This document shows, piece after piece, positions 61,701 through 64,000 of a DNA stretch of 64,000 bases (its first letter is position 1; the number at the start of each line of letters is the position of its first letter). The position numbers and the translations under genes are program-made. Origin of the DNA: Nelumbo lutea (taxonomy: Eukaryota; Streptophyta; Magnoliopsida; Proteales; Nelumbonaceae). The stretch lies in assembly GCA_022828595.1 (NCBI GenBank), contig JAKGHH010000001.1, forward strand, positions 213,045,848-213,109,847, given 5' to 3'. Below the pieces are notes generated by a model. The model did not search any database. It saw only the letters and a program-made list of their open reading frames with translations, and had not been told where the DNA came from.

Positions 61701-63702
61701 CAGTCACTAAATCAGAATTGTCCCTATATTCCAAACTCAACCCTCATCTCCAACACTAGTTCCCTCGCCATCTCAAATGAATTTCTACGCTGCTTGACAT
61801 AGAAGGCGCACTTTGCCACAGGTAAACCAAATCACAGGGTCTCTAATAGAGGAGCTCCACCAACAAGAACATAGGCGTCCTCCAACTGCTAGGTGGACCA
61901 GGAATTCCACTTCTGGGACCCACTGATAGATTAAACCTTTCCTTGCCATCTGTTAAAAGAACCTATCTGGTAAAACTTCTTGTGGATTTGTGCACAATCA
62001 CTGAACAGTGCCAACATAAATTTGGGCAATTGACAATGCAACCAGGAGAACCAGTAGCCACATCATTCAATTCCAGGTAACACAATAAGTTGAGAAAGGG
62101 GTTTGAAAAAATACCCATGTTGTTAGGAAAATCATATAATATCTCGGTCCCCTTGAACAGATTTTATTCCCTTTCCAAGTTTGGCCAGAAATATAATGGA
62201 TTCCACTAGGATAGGTGTAAACCTGTGAATAAGGATTTTACATTATTTGTATCTAGCACTGATTTCAAATCTTTGGATGTTGCCTTGCTAACCAGTATCT
62301 CTGACATAACTTTGTCATTGAAAGAAAATGATTGAAAATATTCCCCTGGTGGGAGATCTAAGCTCTTTGATGCAATTAGCACTGCCCTTGCACAGAGACA
62401 ATGGAGACAGCTTCTTCTGACAGAAAAGTTCCTCAAAGACCAAAAACAAAAACATGATGGCAACTTGAGGAAACAAATAAAATGAGTATGTGTGGGCATG
62501 GTTCACTGAAAGAATAGTATATTATGCTGATATTAAGATAATACTCAACCGGAAAGCATGCACTAATAGCCTAAGTAATTTCAGTCTCCAAAGTACTACA
62601 GAAAGGGTAAAGTCTTTCAAATTCAAAAGGAAAGGTGAAATGAAATCCAATTTACAGCTTACACAGTTCATTTCCAGTGAAGCAGCAACCATATTATGAC
62701 AACAGCCATCACGACCAGTACCTGTTCTTTCATCTTGTCCTGGAACGTAGATGGTAACATATTGGGAAATAATTTCAGGAATACCGGCAGCAAGAACTCC
62801 ATGAATGGAACTATGACAAAAACTGCAAAAGGAACTAGCCTGAAAATATCAGCCATAGTGCGTGTAAGTTGTTGCTTCTCCCTCCTAGAGAGATTCTTTC
62901 CACCAGAAAGCTTTAGTAGTAATCTTGAACTGATCCTAACATCAGCCCAGAGTAGCTTGGTACCCAGCCAATAATGTTGCATAGTTGCCTTAAAGTCATC
63001 TTTCCAATGACGGAGTTTTTTGGCCCAATCCTCCCTGAAAAATAGAAAACAAAATGTAAGGGAATGCCTACACATGAAACCGTGTTGACAAATTACACAA
63101 GAAAGACAACTGGTTTCTAACCTGCTCATAGAAGCAACTACTCTCAAAGCCGGACCAATCCCCAAAATCATAGCCCATACTCTTTGTAGCATGGACTTTT
63201 CACTCTTTTGGGGTTCTTGTAACTGCTTAGCTTTAGCTTTAGCCTTTGCCGAACTCAAACCTTCAACAGCCTGATCACATTCCTCAGGAGATGCCTCCTT
63301 TATCTGTTTAGCAATTTCTTCATCCCTACAGCTCAATTCAGGTTGCCTAGCTGTGGCAGTGGATGCATTAATAATTGATTGTGACATCCACCTAATCGCC
63401 AAAGGGGACATAAACTCTGGCCTTCCATTTTGACAACCCAATATTGAAATTCCAAATGAATTACACTTAATGAATCGTGCTTCTGAAAAGCTAAATAACT
63501 CATCTTTGCCTACCCAACCTACATTCTCCTCCTTTCTATGGTTAAAATCTGCACATGGATTATATGACACCCGACTTGAAACCCATGAATCCAAACATTG
63601 GGTTAATCGGCCATGTCCAAAACTCAACAATCCTTGAATTGACGGAGAGTTCAAGTAATCAAAAAGAAATCTTTTCCTTCTGAGAAGTGCTCTACAAGCC
63701 AT
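4604..63702 (-). CDS. LETM1: LETM1-like mitochondrial inner-membrane protein, exons 1-6 (3' end off window)
   Basis: The CDS joins six exons (63702..63122, 63034..62722, 41886..41740, 41587..41499, 41368..41276, 4730..4604). All junctions are GT-AG and the reading frame is kept throughout, giving 450 residues. The N-terminus is Arg-rich ([12 protein letters not shown]), as in a mitochondrial presequence. Residues about 255-285 form the hydrophobic LETM1 core ([20 protein letters not shown]) followed by [12 protein letters not shown]. The matrix-side ribosome-binding-like domain follows, with motifs such as [18 protein letters not shown] and [13 protein letters not shown]. The family acts in K+/H+ or Ca2+/H+ exchange and in mitochondrial translation. 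Plant members are about 740 aa, so roughly 290 residues (the rest of the LETM1 domain and the C-terminus) should lie left of position 1. The upstream in-frame TTG at 63726 is not a start. Introns 2 and 5 are 20.8 and 36.5 kb because of transposons. No stop or frameshift was seen in the exons, so the gene looks functional. Confidence 0.93.
4731..5264. other. LETM1 intron 5, 3' segment, no gene
   Basis: AT-rich intron sequence next to exon 6 with a short (GA)n run at about 4935-4950. Nothing else was recognised. Confidence 0.6.
5265..5516 (-). mobile_element. LINE (L1-type) 3'-end fragment
   Basis: On the minus strand a frame reads [20 protein letters not shown] and continues to a stop at about 5382. 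This is the end of the RNase H-like domain found at the C-terminus of plant L1 ORF2. It is followed by a short 3'UTR and an A-rich tail (T-rich on the plus strand, 5265-5276), as expected of target-primed integration. The 5' side is cut by the element B LTR. Confidence 0.7.
5517..5836 (-). repeat. 3' LTR of element B/VII
   Basis: The LTR is followed on the right by a purine-rich tract read on the minus strand (plus strand CTCCTCAAGC at about 5840). It is homologous to the LTR-like end of element A. The ends are mutated away from TG..CA, so the boundaries are approximate. Confidence 0.6.
5837..7446 (-). pseudogene. Element B/VII RNase H, RT and integrase remnants
   Basis: The most legible piece is RT at 6253-6453: [20 protein letters not shown] and [20 protein letters not shown], followed by MEQPLGF. 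RNase H sequence lies left of it, and integrase core plus GAG-pre-integrase sequence lies at 6950-7446. Stops occur throughout every frame. This copy is clearly dead. Confidence 0.75.
7447..7664 (-). repeat. 3' LTR of element III
   Basis: The right end ..ATCACTGCA abuts the polypurine tract (plus strand CTCCCCCTCAAG at 7665). The block AATAAGAAATAAAAACTGAA and the GGGACCACATAAACA that follows recur at 39807-39876, the remains of the partner 5' LTR. The left limit is tentative. Confidence 0.65.
7665..11058 (-). pseudogene. Element III pol (protease to RNase H), broken
   Basis: The order is protease (10603-11058, [13 protein letters not shown], with the catalytic DSG changed to YSG), GAG-pre-integrase (10203-10427, [13 protein letters not shown]), integrase core and C-terminal part (9159-10145, one 328-residue open frame with [17 protein letters not shown] and [17 protein letters not shown]), RT (8700-8915, [20 protein letters not shown]), the RT/RNase H connection (8123-8566) and RNase H (7694-7993). 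The lost protease Asp and multiple stops make it non-autonomous. It is a close relative of element V. Confidence 0.85.
11125..11424 (+). repeat. 5' LTR of element II
   Basis: The LTR begins TGTTAGTGTCGAG and ends ..CATAATA, directly before the primer-binding site. It carries a T/C-rich stretch (about 11310-11375) like the 3' LTR. The 3' LTR lacks about 30 bp present here near 11229-11260. Confidence 0.85.
11425..11436 (+). other. Primer-binding site of element II (degenerate)
   Basis: TGGCATCAAAGC directly follows the LTR. It differs at two positions from the TGGTATCAGAGC complementary to the 3' end of plant initiator tRNA-Met. Confidence 0.75.
12011..12101 (+). pseudogene. Element II gag, first 30 codons
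   Basis: The ATG at 12011 opens [20 protein letters not shown], then [10 protein letters not shown], and is cut by element I. The frame resumes at 24037 with the N-Y-V-P-W-A-K segment. The start is nearly identical to the gag start of element X at 18664 (MGDSNDYKP). Confidence 0.85.
12102..12378 (-). repeat. 3' LTR of element I
   Basis: On the plus strand it runs from TGTTTGCTGAAATAG to GCCGAACCAACA. An (AAG)n tract lies at about 12127-12155. It abuts the polypurine tract (plus strand CTCCCCCTCAAG at 12379). It nearly matches 23758-24031. Confidence 0.93.
12379..12643 (-). pseudogene. Element I RNase H C-terminus fused to element IX integrase
   Basis: [39 protein letters not shown] and [11 protein letters not shown] form the end of a copia RNase H, next to the polypurine tract of element I. 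At about 12643 it joins element IX integrase sequence with no LTR between them. This marks a deletion that removed the RT C-terminal parts of I and X and the 3' half of IX. Confidence 0.85.
12644..12853 (-). pseudogene. Element IX integrase start, truncated
   Basis: This piece reads [20 protein letters not shown], then [27 protein letters not shown] and [12 protein letters not shown], and then ends at the deletion junction. It contains the first catalytic Asp region of the copia integrase and lacks the rest. A stop separates it from the gag-protease frame. Confidence 0.82.
12854..14500 (-). pseudogene. Element IX gag-protease, long open frame
   Basis: From ATG 14500 ([20 protein letters not shown]) one frame stays open for about 548 codons. 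It contains the gag N-terminal block ([20 protein letters not shown]), a modified zinc knuckle ([19 protein letters not shown], with the second Cys replaced by His), protease [13 protein letters not shown], and GAG-pre-integrase ([18 protein letters not shown]). The protease reads DSR in place of DSG. The upstream GTG at 14524 in the same frame is not the likely start. The frame is open, but the protease change and the missing 3' half make the copy non-autonomous. Confidence 0.85.
15027..15038 (-). other. Primer-binding site of element IX
   Basis: On the minus strand it reads TGGTATCAGAGC, a perfect complement to the plant initiator tRNA-Met 3' end, immediately after the LTR. Confidence 0.88.
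15039..15313 (-). repeat. 5' LTR of element IX
   Basis: Read on the minus strand it starts TGTTGGAATAATGTCAG and ends ..CACTATCAAGA before the primer-binding site. It aligns with the LTRs of element E (TGTTGGAATGTTA.., shared TGTTTGTCCAAATT-like, CGCCCTATATATATTAA and GGCGCCGCCAG-like blocks). Confidence 0.82.
15314..17557 (-). pseudogene. Element X pol (protease, integrase, RT N-terminal two thirds)
   Basis: Protease [13 protein letters not shown] opens the 17141-17557 frame. Integrase is a 241-codon open frame (16379-17104) with [44 protein letters not shown] and [11 protein letters not shown], so the catalytic D, D, E residues all appear to be present. The RT pieces (15314-16070) include [32 protein letters not shown] and [13 protein letters not shown]. 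The element then breaks at the IX insertion. Frameshifts near 15710 and 16080-16330 separate the pieces. Confidence 0.87.
17585..18664 (-). pseudogene. Element X gag, broken
   Basis: It starts at ATG 18664 ([20 protein letters not shown]) and has [20 protein letters not shown]. Stops occur near 18447 and 18180. The 17585-18160 stretch holds a Gly/Arg-rich RNA-binding region and the zinc knuckle [19 protein letters not shown]. Compared with element II it is better preserved. Confidence 0.85.
19289..19300 (-). other. Primer-binding site of element X
   Basis: It reads TGGTATCAGAGC on the minus strand, directly after the LTR, and is a perfect match to initiator tRNA-Met. Confidence 0.88.
19301..19603 (-). 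repeat. 5' LTR of element X
   Basis: Plus-strand ends are TGTTAGAATTCAGG.. and ..CCCCTACGCTAACA. It contains a (GAGAAA)n microsatellite at about 19372-19415 and shares long blocks with 11125-11424 and 28158-28434 in reverse orientation. Confidence 0.87.
19609..21555 (-). pseudogene. Element I pol (integrase and RT), long open frame interrupted by X
   Basis: A 546-codon open frame (19712-21352) runs through the integrase catalytic core ([33 protein letters not shown]), the C-terminal domain ([32 protein letters not shown]), a Pro/Ser-rich linker and RT ([53 protein letters not shown]). Just beyond, RT continues to the [11 protein letters not shown] segment and is cut at 19609 by element X. 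The integrase and RT signature residues look intact. The frame has a break near 21352-21555. Confidence 0.9.
21559..23178 (-). pseudogene. Element I gag-protease
   Basis: It starts at ATG 23178 ([20 protein letters not shown], then [20 protein letters not shown]). A stop/frame change occurs near 22985. The 21559-22968 frame is then open for 469 codons, with [20 protein letters not shown], the zinc knuckle [20 protein letters not shown], protease [13 protein letters not shown], and GAG-pre-integrase ([13 protein letters not shown]). It is close to intact and consistent with the low LTR divergence. Confidence 0.88.
23746..23757 (-). other. Primer-binding site of element I
   Basis: It reads TGGTATCAGAGC on the minus strand, abutting the 5' LTR, and is a perfect initiator tRNA-Met complement. 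Confidence 0.9.
23758..24031 (-). repeat. 5' LTR of element I
   Basis: It pairs with 12102-12378 and is followed on the right by GAGAG at 24032-24036. Differences from the 3' LTR include an AT/GG change near the left end, one fewer AAG repeat and about six further single-base changes. Confidence 0.93.
24037..25000 (+). pseudogene. Element II gag, remainder
   Basis: The continuation includes [20 protein letters not shown] and a Gly/Val-rich basic region. The zinc knuckle [19 protein letters not shown] lies at about 24750. In-frame stops (for example near 24330 and 24429) break it. Gag builds the particle and binds RNA, but this copy cannot do either. Confidence 0.8.
25001..28150 (+). pseudogene. 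Element II pol (protease, integrase, RT, RNase H), broken
   Basis: The protease motif [13 protein letters not shown] is near 25025. GAG-pre-integrase ([24 protein letters not shown]) lies at 25400-25590. The integrase C-terminal region ([27 protein letters not shown]) is in a 365-codon open stretch 25827-26924 that runs into RT ([16 protein letters not shown]). A TAA at 26922 and a TAG near 27067 break RT before [12 protein letters not shown]. RNase H is open as 200 codons (27548-28150) with YTDADWAG, a CDNQAA motif and ADLFTKG. The polymerase motif survives but the polyprotein does not. Confidence 0.85.
28158..28434 (+). repeat. 3' LTR of element II
   Basis: The LTR is preceded by the polypurine tract TTGAGGGGGAG (28147-28157). 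It begins TGTTAGTGTCGAG like the 5' copy and ends CATAATA before the duplication CCTTT. It differs from the 5' LTR by several substitutions and one deletion of about 30 bp. Confidence 0.85.
28435..28935 (-). pseudogene. Element III gag, 5' continuation beyond the nest
   Basis: This frame ([20 protein letters not shown], then [13 protein letters not shown] and [19 protein letters not shown]) ends with a zinc knuckle [18 protein letters not shown]. It runs to LRNKKG at the insertion site. The frame resumes at 11124 leftwards (N-A-N-V..), showing that 11125-28434 is an insert. The 5' end of gag is cut at 28935 by an inverted LTR fragment. Confidence 0.85.
28936..28999 (+). repeat. Inverted LTR fragment of the element VI family
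   Basis: TGTTAGGAAGTAGAAGATTG through to the CCATCAGTTTA block is the reverse complement of the last 64 bp of the element VI LTRs (ends at 35100 and 39806). It truncates the 5' gag of element III on one side and joins the leader of element V on the other. Confidence 0.75.
29561..30440 (+). pseudogene. Element V gag, broken
   Basis: It contains [20 protein letters not shown] and [19 protein letters not shown], a stop after MQPHIS near 29850, and then [20 protein letters not shown]. The zinc knuckle [19 protein letters not shown] is near 30340. The first codon of the open frame is TTG, so the true start is unclear or mutated. Confidence 0.82.
30441..33897 (+). pseudogene. Element V pol, broken
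   Basis: Protease [13 protein letters not shown] (about 30650) is followed by a stop near 30733. GAG-pre-integrase [30 protein letters not shown] and the integrase start lie in 30881-31384. The integrase C-terminal half ([30 protein letters not shown]) lies in 31460-31933. RT at 32369-33043 has [13 protein letters not shown], a TAG near 32717, [15 protein letters not shown] and [12 protein letters not shown]. RNase H lies at 33119-33604 ([16 protein letters not shown]) and 33691-33897. At least five stops or shifts are visible, but the RT catalytic YVDD is kept. Confidence 0.85.
33886..34262 (+). repeat. LTR of element V
   Basis: It begins TGTAGAGAACACTGATGTGG straight after the polypurine tract (TTGAGGGGGAG, 33875-33885) and carries a T/C-rich 3' half. 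A degenerate primer-binding site (CTGTATTAGAGC, three mismatches to TGGTATCAGAGC) follows at 34263-34274. The LTR is therefore at once the 3' LTR of V and the 5' LTR of a second, truncated unit. Confidence 0.75.
34257..34755 (+). repeat. Tandem duplication of the element V leader, 249-bp period
   Basis: Two near-identical units in direct tandem start at about 34257 and 34506. Both contain AGAGCTGGTCACAACCTAAT, GGTTCTTGAGTGTCCTTGAT and ACATCGGATCAGTCTGAAAT. They differ at only a few bases. The duplicated unit includes the primer-binding-site-like sequence. Confidence 0.9.
34862..35100 (-). repeat. 3' LTR of element VI
   Basis: It matches 39530-39806 from TTGATTGTACTGTCTTGGAA to CTACTTTCCAACA. 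The left end is shortened. It abuts the polypurine tract (plus strand CTCCCCCCTCAAGG at 35101). Confidence 0.88.
35101..38384 (-). pseudogene. Element VI pol
   Basis: The 37407-38384 frame (325 codons) holds the end of protease (DHMTH), GAG-pre-integrase and the integrase core ([41 protein letters not shown]). A break near 37400-37010 is followed by the linker and RT start (36575-37009), RT (36339-36611 and 35904-36335, [47 protein letters not shown]) and RNase H (35109-35615, [21 protein letters not shown]). About five interruptions are visible. The catalytic motifs survive. Confidence 0.87.
38385..39500 (-). pseudogene. Element VI gag and protease start
   Basis: The gag pieces are [20 protein letters not shown] and [20 protein letters not shown] (38998-39411), then regions carrying a degenerate Cys knuckle around 38650-38740. 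The protease active-site part ([12 protein letters not shown] equivalent) overlaps 38370-38410. Stops and shifts break it throughout. Confidence 0.78.
39518..39529 (-). other. Primer-binding site of element VI
   Basis: TGGTATCAGAGC on the minus strand lies directly next to the LTR at 39530. Confidence 0.9.
39530..39806 (-). repeat. 5' LTR of element VI
   Basis: Plus-strand ends are TGAGAGAATTTGAG.. and ..TTTCCAACA. Compared with 34862-35100 it has an extra short duplication (the ATGATTCTAGG motif appears twice near 39695-39722). Confidence 0.88.
39807..39876 (-). repeat. 5' LTR fragment of element III
   Basis: ATAAGAAATAAAAATTAAAC through to GTATCACTACA matches the right end of the 7447-7664 LTR. 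It is directly abutted by the element VI LTR on the left and by element B/VII coding sequence on the right. It is the far border of the element III insertion. Confidence 0.78.
39877..41100 (-). mobile_element. Copia element B/VII, 5' half (gag-protease)
   Basis: It contains the protease-to-integrase linker ([12 protein letters not shown], then [12 protein letters not shown] at the junction), the zinc-knuckle region ([15 protein letters not shown], 40202-40402), a Gly-rich gag segment (40436-40750) and a decayed gag N-terminus to about 41100. The sequence stops at the linker exactly where the 7446 half begins, by comparison with elements II and X. No 5' LTR was recognised, and many stops are present. 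Confidence 0.75.
41276..41368 (-). CDS. LETM1: LETM1 exon 5
   Basis: This exon is 93 bp. It completes the split Arg codon, then encodes [20 protein letters not shown] and [10 protein letters not shown], and ends with two bases of a Trp codon. It matches the LETM1 'L..LCK..G..P.GT...LR..L..RL' pattern. The acceptor AG is at 41370-41369 and the donor GT at 41275-41274. Intron 5 that follows is 36,545 bp. Confidence 0.92.
41499..41587 (-). CDS. LETM1: LETM1 exon 4
   Basis: This exon is 89 bp (29 codons plus two bases). It encodes [19 protein letters not shown] and then [10 protein letters not shown], a signature of the LETM1 matrix domain. The acceptor AG is at 41589-41588 and the donor GT at 41498-41497. 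Introns 3 (152 bp) and 4 (130 bp) on either side are normal short plant introns. Confidence 0.92.
41740..41886 (-). CDS. LETM1: LETM1 exon 3
   Basis: This exon is 147 bp, exactly 49 codons in phase 0, so it follows KMKEQ directly with EALKRR. It encodes [20 protein letters not shown] and ends in [10 protein letters not shown]. The acceptor AG is at 41888-41887 and the donor GT at 41739-41738. It is too fragmentary as an open frame to be noticed alone. The identification rests on the perfect phase match to exon 2 across a 20.8-kb intron and on the conserved LETM1 helix. Confidence 0.92.
42129..42483 (+). repeat. 5' LTR of element F
   Basis: It begins TGTTGAGTTATTGGGCCGAT and ends ..CAGCTTTTCTAAT. 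A primer-binding-site-like TAGTATCAGAGC (one mismatch) follows at 42484-42495. It is about 50 bp longer than the 3' LTR. Confidence 0.87.
42950..43394 (+). pseudogene. Element F gag N-terminus
   Basis: It is readable from ATG at about 42952 ([18 protein letters not shown], then a stop) and on through [20 protein letters not shown], the 43098-43394 frame ([35 protein letters not shown]) to a stop at 43394. The zinc knuckle is absent because of the internal deletion. Confidence 0.8.
43395..45309 (+). pseudogene. Element F RT and RNase H with in-frame duplication
   Basis: An open frame of 273 codons (43604-44425) covers most of [69 protein letters not shown]. After a TAG at 44423 comes an RT-connection segment (44426-44575) that is repeated once as 44576-44725 with a 150-bp period. 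RNase H follows (44459-44956, 45013-45309; [27 protein letters not shown]). Without integrase and protease the element could only be mobilised in trans. Confidence 0.87.
45304..45606 (+). repeat. 3' LTR of element F
   Basis: It starts TGTTGAGTTATTGGGCCGAT after the purine tract (CTTGAGGAGGAG at 45292-45303) and ends ..CAGCTTTTCTACT, followed by ATCTT. A middle portion corresponding to about 42300-42360 is deleted, and a short block (CTACTTACTAGTAGC) is repeated. Confidence 0.87.
45612..46325. other. LETM1 intron 2 sequence, no gene
   Basis: AT-rich intron sequence with an A-rich run at about 46048-46074. No feature was recognised. Confidence 0.55.
46364..46533 (-). repeat. 3' LTR of copia fragment VIII (approximate)
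   Basis: The right end is fixed by the adjoining purine tract (..GTCCCTGTCTCTACA at 46533). The left end is uncertain because the partner LTR is not in the window. Confidence 0.5.
46560..48890 (-). pseudogene. Fragment VIII integrase-RT-RNase H remnants
   Basis: Separate short frames read RNase H ([36 protein letters not shown]), the connection domain ([20 protein letters not shown]), the RT palm ([20 protein letters not shown]) and the RT N-terminus ([27 protein letters not shown], written here in two parts). The region between 48060 and 48890 corresponds to the integrase C-terminus. No functional frame remains. Confidence 0.78.
48896..50450 (-). mobile_element. Possible LINE ORF1-like remnant
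   Basis: Minus-strand frames contain RSLVGCFEN near 50250, then [20 protein letters not shown] and IWINIFGIL near 49980-50090. This order recalls the DUF4283 region of plant L1 ORF1. A Lys/Arg- and Glu/Gly-rich stretch follows (49272-49820). The pattern is weak and full of stops, and I could not confirm a zinc knuckle. It may instead be unclassified decayed repeat. Confidence 0.35.
50818..50838 (+). repeat. Left terminal inverted repeat of the Harbinger-like element
   Basis: GGCTCTGTTTGGTTTGTGGG plus one further A, preceded by TAA. It pairs with 51715-51735. Confidence 0.85.
51179..51322 (-). pseudogene. Captured phosphoglycerate kinase (PGK) exon fragment
   Basis: Forty-eight codons on the minus strand read [18 protein letters not shown] and [20 protein letters not shown], then [10 protein letters not shown] and a stop. 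This is the PGK segment that normally reads ..[18 protein letters not shown].. with ..[16 protein letters not shown].. after it. The match ends at ADL, with a stop where Y-V-N-D-A-F-G would follow. Upstream, a short portion is repeated with GGGATTGCAGCC units. The fragment lacks the catalytic and nucleotide-binding domains and cannot be an enzyme. It is a hitch-hiking exon piece inside the transposon. Confidence 0.85.
51715..51735 (-). repeat. Right terminal inverted repeat of the Harbinger-like element
   Basis: It is the complement of the left end with one mismatch and is followed by TAA. A second, degenerate CCAAACAAAG copy lies inside at about 51660. Confidence 0.85.
52548..52804 (+). repeat. 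5' LTR of element E
   Basis: It runs from TGTTGGAATGTTATCTTTAT to ..TTCGGCTGTTAATA and is followed directly by TGGTATCAGAGC. It includes a TATATATATTAATATAAG core-promoter-like stretch (about 52696-52712). Confidence 0.92.
52805..52816 (+). other. Primer-binding site of element E
   Basis: TGGTATCAGAGC is a perfect complement to the initiator tRNA-Met 3' end. Confidence 0.92.
53361..54540 (+). pseudogene. Element E gag and protease start
   Basis: The ATG at 53361 opens [20 protein letters not shown] and then shifts frame near 53425. The 53417 frame reads [20 protein letters not shown]. Stops lie at about 53819 and 54275. The zinc knuckle [19 protein letters not shown] is near 54160. The protease site reads IDS-stop-ASNHM, with a TGA exactly where the Gly of the DSG active site should be. 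Confidence 0.87.
54541..57703 (+). pseudogene. Element E pol (integrase, RT, RNase H), broken
   Basis: GAG-pre-integrase ([18 protein letters not shown]) and the integrase core ([36 protein letters not shown]) occupy 54554-55483, with a frameshift near 55440. RT is open over 56268-56585 ([20 protein letters not shown]) and 56673-57041. The catalytic box reads [10 protein letters not shown], so the first Asp of YVDD is lost. RNase H lies at 57198-57703 ([29 protein letters not shown]). Even if translated, this polymerase should be inactive. Confidence 0.87.
57711..57986 (+). repeat. 3' LTR of element E
   Basis: It is preceded by the polypurine tract (TTGAGGGGGAG, 57700-57710). Relative to the 5' LTR it has scattered substitutions and a short direct duplication (the GCACTGTAGCA motif repeated at about 57887-57907). 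Confidence 0.92.
58397..58503 (+). mobile_element. 3' end of the interrupted LINE (3'UTR and A-tail)
   Basis: TTGTATCTTTTCCTTG through to ATTTTTCTGATCAAATAAAAAAG resembles, in reverse, the tail of the LINE fragment at 5265-5290. It completes the LINE whose RNase H frame ended at 52222. Confidence 0.65.
58504..58960 (+). mobile_element. Second LINE fragment, RNase H end
   Basis: A frame reads [20 protein letters not shown] and VTFTWTT, then (shifted) a [24 protein letters not shown] end. This is the same RNase H terminus as the other LINE pieces. A 3'UTR-like stretch with a C11 run at about 58802 follows. Confidence 0.6.
59208..59995 (-). mobile_element. LINE (L1-type) ORF2 C-terminus, minus strand
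   Basis: Read right to left, [20 protein letters not shown] (end of the RT zinc-finger region) is followed by an RNase H domain with [40 protein letters not shown] and [11 protein letters not shown] short 3'UTR and an A-rich tail (T-rich on the plus strand at 59208-59216) follow. Stops lie between the blocks. It is 5'-truncated, as is usual for LINEs. Confidence 0.75.
59996..62721. other. LETM1 intron 2, 5' segment, no recognised gene
   Basis: Intron sequence with an (ATTC)n microsatellite at about 60966-60985. A T-rich run at about 61598-61620 is followed by sequence that could be a short retroposon tail on the minus strand. Short open frames show no family signature I can name. Confidence 0.5.
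62722..63034 (-). CDS. LETM1: LETM1 exon 2 (transmembrane core)
   Basis: The acceptor is TTTTTCAG at 63036-63035 and the donor GT is at 62721-62720. The exon is 313 bp: one base completes the split Arg codon and 104 codons follow. It encodes [19 protein letters not shown], the basic [11 protein letters not shown] segment, and the single conserved membrane span with its P-rich flank ([19 protein letters not shown], then [19 protein letters not shown]). This is the hallmark block of the LETM1 family. Intron 1, between 63035 and 63121, is only 87 bp. Confidence 0.93.
63122..63702 (-). CDS. LETM1: LETM1 exon 1 (start codon, presequence)
   Basis: This exon starts at ATG 63702 in the context ACA-ATG-GCT and codes 193 residues plus two bases of a split Arg codon. 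It ends at ..ATGAGCAG before GT at 63121-63120. The first 30 residues are rich in Arg and Lys and lack acidic residues ([20 protein letters not shown]), as expected of a mitochondrial targeting peptide. Further in are [20 protein letters not shown] and an Ala/Lys-rich stretch ([15 protein letters not shown]) typical of the plant LETM1 N-terminal region. Confidence 0.92.
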
Positions 63703-64000
63703 TGTTGATATTTTCTCCCTTCCCAAGGAGAACTATGGTCATATCTCTCACAACCCTACCCAATTAATCTGATAAGCATAAAAGAAATAGGATAAATGAG
63801 TTCAAAGTAAAAAAAGCATATAATTAGCAATGAAGCCCACAACATAGAAAAGAACCAAACCACCAAGACACTATCAAAGTGCAACCGACTTGCTTCTACC
63901 AAATCTCGTGTTCCTTTTAACCCGGATGCTATATTTCTTTATAGAAACAAGAATAAAGACAATGAAGCAGAAAAAAAAAAAAAAAAAACATAATTTAAAA
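63703..64000 (-). promoter_or_regulatory. LETM1 5' flank / probable 5'UTR
   Basis: This AT-rich sequence lies immediately upstream of the LETM1 start codon and contains no other gene. Part of it is presumably 5'UTR. An A18-type homopolymer lies at about 63970-63987. I could not place a TATA box or transcription start with confidence. Confidence 0.4.

Noticed and set aside
61495..61740. Minus-strand frame near the T-rich run at 61600 as a gene
   Set aside because: It is short and low complexity at one end, with no recognisable family. It may be a retroposon tail, but that cannot be supported.
63703..63726. Extended LETM1 N-terminus beginning at 63726
   Set aside because: The codon there is TTG, not ATG. 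The ATG at 63702 gives the expected [10 protein letters not shown] presequence.

Overview
This is nuclear DNA from a flowering plant. It has GT-AG spliced exons, a LETM1 protein of the plant type, twelve Ty1/copia retrotransposon copies primed by initiator tRNA-Met, L1-type LINE pieces, and PIF/Harbinger-like and hAT-like non-autonomous DNA transposons. The species cannot be named from the sequence. The extremely TE-loaded introns suggest a long-intron angiosperm.

The whole window appears to lie inside one host gene on the minus strand, a mitochondrial LETM1-family K+/H+ (Ca2+/H+) exchanger or ribosome-anchoring protein. Its start codon is at 63702. Six exons in the window (63122-63702, 62722-63034, 41740-41886, 41499-41587, 41276-41368, 4604-4730) join in frame to give 450 residues. 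The remaining C-terminal third must lie beyond position 1. Intron 2 is 20.8 kb, intron 5 is 36.5 kb, and intron 6 runs off the window after more than 4.6 kb. Introns 1, 3 and 4 are only 87-152 bp.

Intron 6 (1-4603) holds a decayed minus-strand copia element (A) interrupted at its RT by a foreign LTR at the window start. Intron 5 (4731-41275) holds a deep nest. An old copia element (B/VII, 5517-7446 and 39877-41100) contains element III. Element III's gag contains element II (plus strand, 11125-28434, 5-bp target duplication CCTTT). The gag of II contains element I (minus strand, 12102-24031, duplication GAGAG). The RT of I contains element X, and the RT of X contains element IX. One later deletion fused the integrase of IX to the RNase H of I. 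Two more copia copies, V (+) and VI (-), fill 29000-39806.

Intron 2 (41887-62721) holds an internally deleted copia element F (42129-45606, duplication ATCTT), a distant copia fragment VIII, and LINE fragments. One LINE is interrupted twice. The first insert is a 918-bp Harbinger/Tourist-like element (50818-51735) that carries a fragment of a phosphoglycerate kinase gene. The second is an hAT-like element (52241-58388), itself interrupted by copia element E (52548-57986, duplication TATAT).

The only gene likely to serve the host is LETM1. All transposon reading frames are broken, although several long stretches remain open (the pol of I, the gag-protease of IX, the RT of F). No tRNA, rRNA or CRISPR was seen, and no second host gene.
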